64,000 bases of DNA, from NCBI GenBank assembly GCA_028282545.1, contig JANQHT010000118.1, forward strand, positions 97,122 to 161,121, read 5' to 3'. Made by a program: the position numbers and the translations under genes. Numbering within the stretch: position 1 is the stretch's first letter; every line of letters starts with the position of its first letter. The DNA is from Spirochaetales bacterium. GTDB lineage: Bacteria; Spirochaetota; Spirochaetia; DSM-27196; Alkalispirochaetaceae. Below are positions 47,501-53,918 of the stretch, in pieces. The notes beneath the pieces were generated by a model. It saw nothing but the letters and a program-made list of their open reading frames with translations, did no database searches and was not told the DNA's origin.

Positions 47501-48038
47501 CCGCGCCTTCGCGGACGGCCACGCGAGTTTCCTGGTTCTCGTCCAGACGCACACCAAACTCGGTTCCGCGGACGCCCATAACGGCGGTCTCCGTTCGGAC
47601 CTCGTAGCGTTCGTTCGCCGCGAGCGTCTCCACCTTGTTGAGGACGTTTCCGGCGATCAGCTTCACGTCCACTTGGGCACCGGTACCGCTGAATGCGATC
47701 GTGGAGAGGCTTATAGTCGTCCCTTCCTGGACGCGGGCGGTCCCGATGTCACCAAACTGGAGCTCGGCGTAACCGATATCCACGCGGAAAACAGCATCCT
47801 TTTCCAGGTAGTCACCGATATTGGCGAAGACCCAGCCGTCCCCCTCCTGGATGTACGCCTCGCCCGTGACAAAGGTGATCAGTGCGTGGTCGACCTCGGG
47901 GACCTCGACGACGTCGAGTTCCGCCTCCTCGACGGTTGCTTCCGGGAGGGCGACCTCTTCCCCGCCTCCGCAGGACATAAGAGCCAGCGGCAAAAGCGCT
48001 ATGGCCGCGACAACTACAAAGGTCAGGGACGTTCGCAT
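44541..48038 (-). CDS. Giant lipoprotein: FecR domain, seven PEGA repeats, PQQ-like beta-propeller
   Basis: 1165 residues. Lipoprotein signal with lipobox LALMSC (Cys23) followed by GGGEE. A FecR-like domain occupies about residues 50-190 (TAVMGVRGTEFGV). A Glu/Pro-rich, partly coiled-coil linker runs from about 200 to 345. Seven PEGA-type repeats of about 68 residues follow (VEPADALISLDGRELG, VEPSDATIFVNGEEVG and so on), then from about 840 a repeated beta-propeller with Trp/Ser-rich blades (GRRLWEV, GSLLWEDSLASG). PEGA and FecR lipoproteins are abundant in spirochaetes; a surface or periplasmic adhesive or scaffold role is inferred. It stands alone, 134 bp before the glp operon start. Confidence 0.88.
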   Translation of the reverse strand: MRTSLTFVVVAAIALLPLALMSCGGGEEVALPEATVEEAELDVVEVPEVDHALITFVTGEAYIQEGDGWVFANIGDYLEKDAVFRVDIGYAELQFGDIGTARVQEGTTISLSTIAFSGTGAQVDVKLIAGNVLNKVETLAANERYEVRTETAVMGVRGTEFGVRLDENQETRVAVREGAVGVLPATADPQRLQEKAGTSARANAAARVAAKAIEESAPVVEANQELLVNEEAVAQTVEVVRQVEERIVQIAEESPEPEPEATEEGTAEAEIEPELTDEEVAGLLADEDIAELVEVARQTTRQATEVAVAPAREISEASRQELEQIDEIRVIHIPQRAEEDAETEPEPPPLIPIVLEVEPADALISLDGRELGRGRFQGIFLQGEVLEFSFTKDGHVSKDLRVEVQEARGRSYSVKLPEIPRPEPVQSRVQIDVEPSDATIFVNGEEVGTRRIREEFEVGAEILIRAELDGYRSVEQVLTVAAGRNANQVEFSLERILVPVTITVEPDDAAITVNGEEVGVGSFDTSYPLGTELGIRVERYGFDPDETIVQVEEGMQPVALTMNPAIRPLEVVAAPGNAAIFMNGEEVGFGSAAREFVVGTEVELAVALQGYYPQESSITVEEENEPLSFTLERIMGTLTVDVQPSDAEIVIDGSRVGTGAFEREYPSGTTLQVELRKAGFAPLTIPVTIQEGANQVSYTLAQDIGSLRVNATPGSAEILINGVVAGTGSVLQDFPAGQTLDVEVRQQNYVSQTRTVTIEEGDNTVRVSLERQQAEVAITTQPSDSRIEINGSPAGLGSITRAVPLGDQITVTVARPGYATTTERIRVSSERVNRSIRLEPQPIEADISVGTQRIIRRIATDGDAIFSSDAAGAVRAHSLDGRRLWEVRTDNGGNENSRPTVIGGNVVFTGSAELVVVDGNGRVSGRRALGGQEAHLFGRRAVGWNGNLLLPTDGGLAVLDGSGGDTGRFIQIDGGSKMTPAVVGNAAVLADLQGTVRVVDLPSGTQTAAVVTGMNQPVAHAPAVNGSTVVMAGRRGTIVAVDAVNGSLLWEDSLASGSAIFVDPVIAGDTVFFFTRNQIEARSLATGAPVFAPIADASTAPVVVNGVLYYGAVNGMLMAADASTGRARETLRLPARASAAAVEMNERIVLGLENGHVVVVHPDGL

Positions 48039-48283
48039 CGGACGATCACCTCATTCAACATTTTAGATATCAGTATACCGCAACCGACGGAAACTCAACA
48101 GAGCGTCCGCGGTGTCCCGGCAGTTCGGATGTTGGAGATCACATAGTCTCGGCACGGTTCTCTTCACGCCTGCCTTCGGAACGACATATTCAGCGTGTGG
48201 GACGAGTCCGGAAGGTACCGGCTTCGTCGGGCGGGTGCTATCCCGGAAGGCGCCGCCCCACCGCTGATCGGCCACTGCGTCAA

Positions 48284-48312
48284 TTGACACCGCGATCTCC
48301 CTGTGATAGCGT
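48284..48312 (+). promoter_or_regulatory. Candidate tRNA-Pro promoter
   Basis: TTGACA (48284-48289), 17-base spacer, TAGCGT (48307-48312), giving a start about ten bases before the tRNA. The roughly 290 bp between the lipoprotein gene and the tRNA holds nothing else that I can support; the divergent lipoprotein promoter may use TATACT on the minus strand near 48074-48079. Confidence 0.5.
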
Positions 48313-48327
48313 CTCTCCGCAAAACAA

Positions 48328-48401
48328 CGGGCTGTAGCGCAGGGGTTTAGCGTACTTGTCTGGGGGACAAGGGGTCGGCGGTTCAAATCCGCCCAGCCCG
48401 A
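48328..48401 (+). tRNA. tRNA-Pro (anticodon GGG)
   Basis: Acceptor CGGGCTG pairs with CAGCCCG (C1-G72, typical of bacterial tRNA-Pro) with discriminator A at 48401. D-stem GCGC/GCGT, anticodon stem CTTGT/ACAAG with loop CTGGGGG (anticodon GGG), T-stem GGCGG/CCGCC with loop TTCAAAT. CCA is not encoded. The last 18 bases recur at 48568-48585. Confidence 0.95.
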
Positions 48402-48403
48402 GG

Positions 48404-48444
48404 ACAAGAAGAGGGAGGTAGTGAAACCGCCTCCCTCTTCTTGT
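48404..48444 (+). terminator. 15-bp stem-loop directly after tRNA-Pro
   Basis: ACAAGAAGAGGGAGG (48404-48418) pairs with CCTCCCTCTTCTTGT (48430-48444), loop of 11 bases, followed by TTGG. A perfect hairpin three bases after the tRNA, likely its terminator or a processing signal. Confidence 0.75.
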
Positions 48445-48567
48445 TTGGCGTTGGGGCAGATTTGAATCGGAGCTGCGGCGCGAGACGCGCAGCGCGAACC
48501 GGCAGGATGCCGTTTCAGCAGCGGAGCCGGGTCGGAAGGAGCCAACAGGACGTTGGCGACTGGAGAC
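48445..48567 (+). other. Non-coding stretch with several small GGA/AGA-loop hairpins
   Basis: Between the tRNA hairpin and the second att-like repeat there is no plausible gene. Small stems are visible: GCGCG-AGA-CGCGC, CGGCA-GGA-TGCCG and GCCAAC-AGGAC-GTTGGC, with other GGA triplets between them. Short hairpins presenting GGA resemble CsrA/RsmA binding sites, but no promoter was identified for a separate transcript. Confidence 0.4.
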
Positions 48568-48593
48568 CAAATCCGCCCAGCCCGATCCAGCGG

Positions 48594-48624
48594 AAAAAGA
48601 GCCGAGTTATTCGGCTCTTTTTTT
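48594..48624 (+). terminator. Strong intrinsic terminator beyond the tRNA duplication
   Basis: AAAAAGAGCCGA-GTTAT-TCGGCTCTTTTTTT: 12-bp stem with T-tract, nine bases after the second copy of the tRNA end. It may be the original tRNA-Pro terminator, pushed away when the 184-bp unit was inserted. Confidence 0.88.
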
Positions 48625-48772
48625 GCGTTCAAACGGAAAGCGAGAATCGGCACCGGAGGCGAAGCCGAGGAACGCGGCGATACAGCCCGATTATTGTGTC
48701 AGGACACACGAACTCGGTAACTCTAAGTGTCAACATAGATGACGCCTCAACTTGAGGAGCAGGAGTCATCTG

Positions 48773-49487
48773 ATGAGATATAGTTCCGGGATGAAGTCAG
48801 CGATACTAAAACGTATCCTCCCACCGAACGGGGAGTCGGTAACCGAGGTCAGTCGTGAAACCGGGGTGAACACGAACACGATCTACATATTGGAAGCAGC
48901 AAGCCGCAGAAGGTATGGTGGACCGCGGGATGGTGAGTTTCGTCCCCGAGATCGCGGTCCTGGAGAAAAGCTGACGCTTCTGCTGGAAAGCAAGGCGGTC
49001 AACACCGACGACCGTGGCGAATGGCTACGCTCTCGTGGGCTGTTTACCAAACATCTCCCACTCTGGGAACAGGAGATACGGGAGATCGTGACGGAGAAAG
49101 AAACAATGCGAGGAGCTGGCTGAGCTGAAGCGGAAGAATAAGGAGCTTCAAAAAGAGCTGAACCGGAAAGACAAGGCATTGGCCGAGACGGCGGGGCTCC
49201 TGGCGTTGAAAGAAAAACAGAAGCGATCTGGGGGGACGACGAGGACGACTGATTCCCAAAGAAGATCGCGCGTTGGCCGTGGAACTCATTGAAGAAGCGA
49301 GCGGGGCTGGTACGCGCCTCAAGCCGGCATGTGAAGTGTTGGAGATCAACATCCGCACCTTTCAACGTTGGAGAGATGGTGCGGAAGATCGTCGCAAGGC
49401 AATGCCTCGTCGGATTACCGGAAGTTGAGTGAGGACGGACAATACCACATTGCCACCGTGTGTTGTAGCCCAATGACCGGCACGCAG
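48773..49487 (+). pseudogene. Frameshifted IS3-family transposase (orfA/orfB remnant)
   Basis: Starts with a good ribosome site (AGGAG) and MRYSSGMKSAILKRI, then VTEVSRETGVNTNTIY, a helix-turn-helix. After about residue 44 the frame shifts, continues through LLESKAVNTDDRGEWLRSRG, and shifts again near 49105 into a coiled coil (ELAELKRKNKELQKELNRKD). A third frame holds the OrfB N-terminus (LIPKEDRALAVELIEEAS, ACEVLEINIRTFQRW) to a stop near 49428. The DDE domain is missing. It abuts the hsdR remnant at about 49487. A short inverted repeat GTGTC-AG-GACAC near 48695 might be an IS end. Confidence 0.85.
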
Positions 49488-49488
49488 T

Positions 49489-49784
49489 GGGGCGCCGTCA
49501 CTGGTCTACTTTGTGCGCACCCTGGTGGGCATGGATCGGAAAGCGGCGAAGGCGGCGTTCTCCGAGTACGTAAACGACCGGAGCCTGTCACCGAAGCAAA
49601 TGTGGTTCATCGAGATGGTGATCGATCAGCTACCGGTCAGGGGGGTGATGGAGGCCGGGCACCGTTTACGGTTGCCCATGCCGGCGGGCCGGACGAGTTG
49701 TTTGCCGGCAAGGAGAGGGTAATCACCGGCGTGTTCCAGGTGCTCGAAGCGCTCTCCTCGCAAAGCGAGGCGGATGCGGGCTGA
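49489..49784 (+). pseudogene. hsdR: C-terminal fragment of type I restriction subunit HsdR
   Basis: One frame reads LVYFVRTLVGMDRKAAKAAF, then SPKQMWFIEMVIDQLPVRGVMEAG; after a frameshift or small deletion near 49655 another frame gives FTVAHAGGPDELFAG and a stop at 49784. These are the ordered motifs of the HsdR C-terminal domain (LVGLDR-AAK, NQ-FV-IIDHLT, GVM, LYE-PFT). The nuclease and helicase parts and hsdMS are absent, so the system is dead here. Confidence 0.8.
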
Positions 49785-49805
49785 GGACGGGCGACGCCGT
49801 GTCCA

Positions 49806-51125
49806 TCAAACGAGCCGGTTCCCTTCGATAAGTCGAGCGATTTCCGAAACGAGAAAGAGCGGTACGTTGGTCATCCATGACTCTTCGCGCCACGGGGAGA
49901 GCGACGTGCGTAGACAGCGGACCGGCTTGAACCGCTCGTTGTAAACGCGGAGGCTCTTGGCCTGCAGGTTCTCCGAGGCTTTGACCTCGAGGGGGTAGAC
50001 CGAATTTCCTAACTGGAGAACGAAGTCGACCTCTGCCTGTGAGCGCTCGCCGGACCAATAGCCGATCGTCGACCGGTCAACCGGCAGAAGTTCCTGGAAG
50101 ACGTACTGTTCCGTCAGGGCCCCTTTGAACTCGGTGAACAGCGTATCCCCCTCAAGGATCGTAGCAATTGGAAGCCCGGCGTGAGCGGCCAACAATCCGG
50201 TGTCGTGCATGAACAGCTTGAACGCCCGCGGATCCCTGTAGGCGGTAACCGGAAGATCCGGTTTTGTGATGCGAGAAACGCGGTGAACCAAGCCGGCATC
50301 GTGGAGCCACTGCAGCGCGTTTTCGTATTCTCGCGCCCGGGCTCCCTTGCGGACGAGCCCGTACACGAACTTGCGCTGTTCCCGTGCGAGTTGCGCCGGG
50401 ATCGATCGCCAGATTTCACGAATACGAGGTACGGCAAAAGGTGGTGCGTGTTTCGAAAAATCCTGCTCGTACGCATTGATGAGTGCATCCTGGATCGAAC
50501 GAACCTGGCGAAGGTCCCGGAACTCGTGAAAGGCTGTGACCGCTTCGGGCATCCCCCCGATGGACATGTGCAATCGGACAAGCTCAACCAACTGGTCCCG
50601 GAACATCTCAATCGTCTCCGGATCATCCGTCGCCAATAGTTCCGCCAGGCGTCCGTGCCCTGTCCCGCGCAGAAACTCGTGGAAGGTCAACGGGTGAAGT
50701 TGCAAAAAATCGACCTTTCCCACGGGAAAAGAGACGTTCTCATGTACGGAAATGCCCAGTAACGACCCGGCCGCGATCACGTGGTACTCAGGGCTCGTTT
50801 CCGCGAGGTACTTCAGTGCGGTCAGGGCCCGCCCGTTTTCCTGGATTTCATCGAACACGATCAGGGTGTCTCCCGGTCCGATCGCAGTGTCGGCTTCTAT
50901 CTGCAAACCCGTCCGAAGACGCTCGAAGTTGAGGTCGGACGAAAAAAGCGAGTCCATGCGCGGATTGGCTTCGAAATTAATGTAGGCAACATTTTCATAT
51001 CTGCGGGCGCCGAACTCCTTTATTAACCACGTCTTCCCGACCTGCCTCGCACCCTGGATGATCAGCGGCTTTCGACGGATGTCGTTCTTCCACGCATCGA
51101 GTTTCGTGAACGCGGTTCTTTCCAC
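49806..51125 (-). CDS. AAA+ ATPase of the DUF4143 type
   Basis: About 439 residues from a GTG at 51125; a TTG at 51161 would add 12 residues and overlap a palindrome. Walker A GARQVGKTWLIKEF, Walker B TLIVFDEIQE, sensor-like VIAAGSLLG, then a DUF4143 C-terminal region (TDLLAAH-like motif HDTGLLAAHAGL, GALTEQYVFQEL, YWSGERSQAEVDFVLQ, YPLEVKASEN). The last part resembles a PD-(D/E)XK core (E...D...ExK). Function of the family is not established; it is often found in accessory regions, as here. Confidence 0.88.
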   Translation of the reverse strand: MERTAFTKLDAWKNDIRRKPLIIQGARQVGKTWLIKEFGARRYENVAYINFEANPRMDSLFSSDLNFERLRTGLQIEADTAIGPGDTLIVFDEIQENGRALTALKYLAETSPEYHVIAAGSLLGISVHENVSFPVGKVDFLQLHPLTFHEFLRGTGHGRLAELLATDDPETIEMFRDQLVELVRLHMSIGGMPEAVTAFHEFRDLRQVRSIQDALINAYEQDFSKHAPPFAVPRIREIWRSIPAQLAREQRKFVYGLVRKGARAREYENALQWLHDAGLVHRVSRITKPDLPVTAYRDPRAFKLFMHDTGLLAAHAGLPIATILEGDTLFTEFKGALTEQYVFQELLPVDRSTIGYWSGERSQAEVDFVLQLGNSVYPLEVKASENLQAKSLRVYNERFKPVRCLRTSLSPWREESWMTNVPLFLVSEIARLIEGNRLV

Positions 51126-51150
51126 ATGGGATATCTTAGGTTGAGGATTC

Positions 51151-51172
51151 ACAAAAGTCAAACGACTTTTGT
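51151..51172. repeat. 9-bp perfect inverted repeat upstream of the ATPase gene
   Basis: ACAAAAGTC (51151-51159), AAAC, GACTTTTGT (51164-51172). It lies 26 bp upstream of the GTG start of the ATPase gene and could be an operator. Confidence 0.6.
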
Positions 51173-51296
51173 GGTTTATAACACATTTTACAAATGACTA
51201 TTGCGATACCGCGTGGACTCTGTACGATTTCCCAGCCGGGGAACGCGACGATACCAGTTCGATTCAGCGAAACGCGCGGCGATGTGGCCGTAGTGT

Positions 51297-52718
51297 TTAC
51301 GACTCGATGATCACACCGGGGTTGAGTATTCCCTTCGGATCAAAGACCTTCTTGATACCTCGTAGTGCCTGCAACTGGTAGTCACCGATAAATCGTCGGA
51401 CGTATGGAACGCGTTTTCGTCCGATCCCGTGTTCACCGCTGATCGTGCCGCCCAATTTTGCGACTCGGTCGTAGAGCTCATCCAACAGTTGGTGAAGCGT
51501 TTCGTCCCATTCTTCGAGCTTCATGTCCGCCGGTTGCAACGGTACGAGATGAAAGTTACCGTCGCCTGCATGCCCGAACAGCGGGATTGCAACGTTGAAT
51601 CGATCACGTAACTCTTCTACCGCTGCCACCAATTCAACGATACTCGCAGGCGGTACGACAACATCCTCGAGCGTTTGCCACGGGCCGGCGTGACGTTTCG
51701 CCCACCACGGTATCTGTTTGCGCAGTTTCCAAGAACGCGCCATGGCATTGCTGTCGGTTCCACGTTCAAGAATCGAGGCGTTGTACCGTTCACAGATACC
51801 GGTTGCCGCCTCGAGTTGGTCGGAAAGAGTCTGATCCGTATCGCCATCGAGTTCGACGAGGAGTACGGCATTTACACTCTCCGGAATGCCTGTTCTTTGT
51901 GACTTCGGAAGCGAGACGTCGGTTTCCTTCGCCGTTGTTCCGTCGATGTATTCGATCGATGACGGACCGTTGGGGAGTTCACGCTTGAGAGCGGCCACGC
52001 ACCCTGTCGCGTCGCCGCTGCTCGAAAACGTCGACAAAACGATCGCCCGTTGAGCCGGGCGCGGAATGACACGAATCGTCAATTCGGTAAACAGCCCGAG
52101 CGTTCCCTCCGACCCGATAAACAATTGAAGCAAGTTGTATCCGGTTACGTCCTTTATCCGTTTTCCGCCGAGGGTTATGACATCGCCCGATCCGGTAACG
52201 ACTTTGGCGCCGAGAACGTAATTGCCTGTCACTCCGTATTTTACAGCGCGCCCGCCGCCGGCGTTTTCCGCGACATTGCCGCCGACAAAGCAGATGTCTT
52301 CGCTCATCGGATATCCCGCGAAGAAGAGGCCATGAGGCTTGAGCGCCCTATCGAGGGCGTTGGTGATGACGCCGGGTTCGACGACAACCATAAGATTGTC
52401 GACGTCGATCTCGATGATGCGATCCATGTTGCGAAAGCTGCAGACTACGCCGCCGGCGACCGGTATTGCCCCGCCGGCGAGTCCGCTCCCGGCACCTCGC
52501 GGCGTAATCGGCGTACCAGTGCGATTCGCCCATTTCACGAGGGCGACGATCTCGTCGGTCGTTTCGGGAAACACAACGGCTGCGGGTCGCTGTGCGTAGC
52601 GTTCGTCGCCGACTTGATCGAGAGAGAACGATTCCAACAGTTTCTCATCGTCGACCACACAGCGGCTCGCAAAAATCGATCGCAGACCATCGACATCGAT
52701 GTGTGTGGGGTGGTTCAT
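51297..52718 (-). CDS. GlcD-type FAD-linked oxidase (glycolate/D-lactate dehydrogenase family)
   Basis: 473 residues from the ATG at 52718, with GGAGGG six bases upstream. PCMH-type FAD-binding domain (about 40-220): TPITPRGAGSGLAGG, ENAGGGRAVKYG, GSEGTLGLFTELTIRV. C-terminal FAD-oxidase domain: PLFGHAGDGNFHLVPL and GTISGEHGIGRKR. The natural donor may be glycolate, D-lactate or another 2-hydroxy acid. No glcE, glcF or lldG partners are adjacent, so the electron acceptor is unknown. Confidence 0.9.
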   Translation of the reverse strand: MNHPTHIDVDGLRSIFASRCVVDDEKLLESFSLDQVGDERYAQRPAAVVFPETTDEIVALVKWANRTGTPITPRGAGSGLAGGAIPVAGGVVCSFRNMDRIIEIDVDNLMVVVEPGVITNALDRALKPHGLFFAGYPMSEDICFVGGNVAENAGGGRAVKYGVTGNYVLGAKVVTGSGDVITLGGKRIKDVTGYNLLQLFIGSEGTLGLFTELTIRVIPRPAQRAIVLSTFSSSGDATGCVAALKRELPNGPSSIEYIDGTTAKETDVSLPKSQRTGIPESVNAVLLVELDGDTDQTLSDQLEAATGICERYNASILERGTDSNAMARSWKLRKQIPWWAKRHAGPWQTLEDVVVPPASIVELVAAVEELRDRFNVAIPLFGHAGDGNFHLVPLQPADMKLEEWDETLHQLLDELYDRVAKLGGTISGEHGIGRKRVPYVRRFIGDYQLQALRGIKKVFDPKGILNPGVIIES

Positions 52719-52834
52719 GAGTAGCCCTCCGCCGTTTCTGGAACCTGCTTGATTGGTACGGCTATTATCACGGCACCTCCTCATCCGGGTCCGTCCGATC
52801 CGTTCCCGGAGCGATTCGACAAACTCGGTGGCGT

Positions 52835-52862
52835 AGTGTACAGTCGTTCATTGATTAAACAA
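52835..52862 (-). promoter_or_regulatory. Candidate promoter of the GlcD-type gene
   Basis: Minus strand TTGTTT (52857-52862), 16-base spacer, TACACT (52835-52840), about 115 bp upstream of the start. The 258 bp between this gene and the chimera has no other supported feature. Confidence 0.4.
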
Positions 52863-52976
52863 CAAACTATGACGCTAGGCAATCGAACCTCTTCGGGCCG
52901 TGAACGGCGCAGGACCGTGTCAAAGGACGCGTCTAGGAAGGACGCACCCAGCGCGGCGAAAGCGAAGCCGGCCCGG

Positions 52977-53918
52977 TCAGATTCGATTTGCGAGGGCCCG
53001 GTTTTTTTCGTACGCGATCAGCTCGTCCCGCGTGAGTTCTCCCGGTTCCAGGTGGATACCGAGTCGCGCGGCAAGAACCGATGAGATGGCATCTTTGAAC
53101 TGTTCGAACGTCACCTCGTTTCCTGCGGCCTCGGCGATGCCGGTCATCGGCTCCAGCGCCTTGTCCTTGATCTCCGGCGGTACGTAGAGAACCTTGAATA
53201 GCGGCTCGGCGTCCATCTGTTTGAGGAACGTCACGACGTTCGCGACGTAGAGATTCTCGATCTCGCTCAGGAGTATGGTGGCGATCTTCCTGCCGCCCAC
53301 GCGAACGGCGCCCTGATGTTTGTACCACGCGTCCTTGACCCCAAGCTCCGCGAGCGTATCCACCAGGACGACGCCGATCTCTCGAAGCGCTCCGTCGGAA
53401 CTCCCGAAGGCGGACCGTTCGCAAACGATTTGCACGTTGACGGTGGCGTCCGGATCGAGAAAGACGAGGGTTCGCTGTCCTGTAACTATGACGTGTTCGA
53501 GGTCGGGGCAATCCTCGCGCAGTTCGTTGATGAGGTTGGCAAAGTTCGAAAGACAGACGATGGCCCGTGCGCCGGAATCCTTGAGGATAAAAGAGATTTC
53601 CCGCCCTTTGTACATCGTGTTGAACGGCACGGCCACGGCGCCCAGCTTCTGGATTGCGAAGAAGGTGTAGGCAAACTCCGGGATGTTGGGCATCATCATC
53701 GCCACGCGATCCCCTTTGCGAATGCCGTAATCGGCGAGTCCGGAGGCGACGCGGTTCGCGCTCTCCTCCAGCTCTTGATACGTCACCGTCTTTCCCTCAA
53801 ATACGAGCGCTTCTCGCCTGCGGTGGCGTCGGACCATCTCTTCTAAAGCGCGACCGAGGCCGATGGGCAGTCCACCGCCACGCGCCGCCTCTTGCGCCTT
53901 CCGCTTCCGTCCGAACAT
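52977..53918 (-). CDS. Chimeric protein: acyl-CoA synthetase N-terminus joined to lipoate-ligase-like C-terminus
   Basis: 313 residues, ATG sharing one base with the upstream stop (TAATG). Residues 1 to about 147 are the N-terminal subdomain of an AMP-forming acyl-CoA synthetase (EALVFEGKTVTYQELEESAN, GDRVAMMMPNIPEFAY, GAVAVPFNTMYKGREISF, LEHVIVTG). At about 147-149 the text switches to the C-half of an LplA/LipM-type lipoate-protein ligase (LVFLDPDATVNVQIV, VRVGGRKIATILLSE, LYVPPEIKDKALEP, LEPGELTRDELIAYE). The synthetase P-loop and GYGLTE motifs are absent, as is the ligase N-half. Both missing parts lie in the preceding gene. Neither half alone should be an enzyme. Confidence 0.75.
   Translation of the reverse strand: MFGRKRKAQEAARGGGLPIGLGRALEEMVRRHRRREALVFEGKTVTYQELEESANRVASGLADYGIRKGDRVAMMMPNIPEFAYTFFAIQKLGAVAVPFNTMYKGREISFILKDSGARAIVCLSNFANLINELREDCPDLEHVIVTGQRTLVFLDPDATVNVQIVCERSAFGSSDGALREIGVVLVDTLAELGVKDAWYKHQGAVRVGGRKIATILLSEIENLYVANVVTFLKQMDAEPLFKVLYVPPEIKDKALEPMTGIAEAAGNEVTFEQFKDAISSVLAARLGIHLEPGELTRDELIAYEKNRALANRI

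Larger units (their letters stand above)
48384..48585. repeat. Direct repeat of the tRNA-Pro 3' end (att-like pair)
   Basis: CAAATCCGCCCAGCCCGA occurs at 48384-48401 (inside the tRNA) and identically at 48568-48585, a 184-bp period. Duplication of a tRNA 3' end is the usual scar of tyrosine-integrase insertion. The enclosed 166 bp has no gene, so this would be a remnant or a non-coding mini-element. Confidence 0.75.

Noticed and set aside
44541..48038. FecR-sigma factor signalling system
   Set aside because: The protein is a lipoprotein with PEGA repeats and no sigma factor or TonB receptor gene is adjacent.
48063..48653. Minus-strand frames around the tRNA-Pro gene
   Set aside because: They are translations through a tRNA and its flanking hairpins (the well-known false protein GLGGFEPPTPCP type), not genes.
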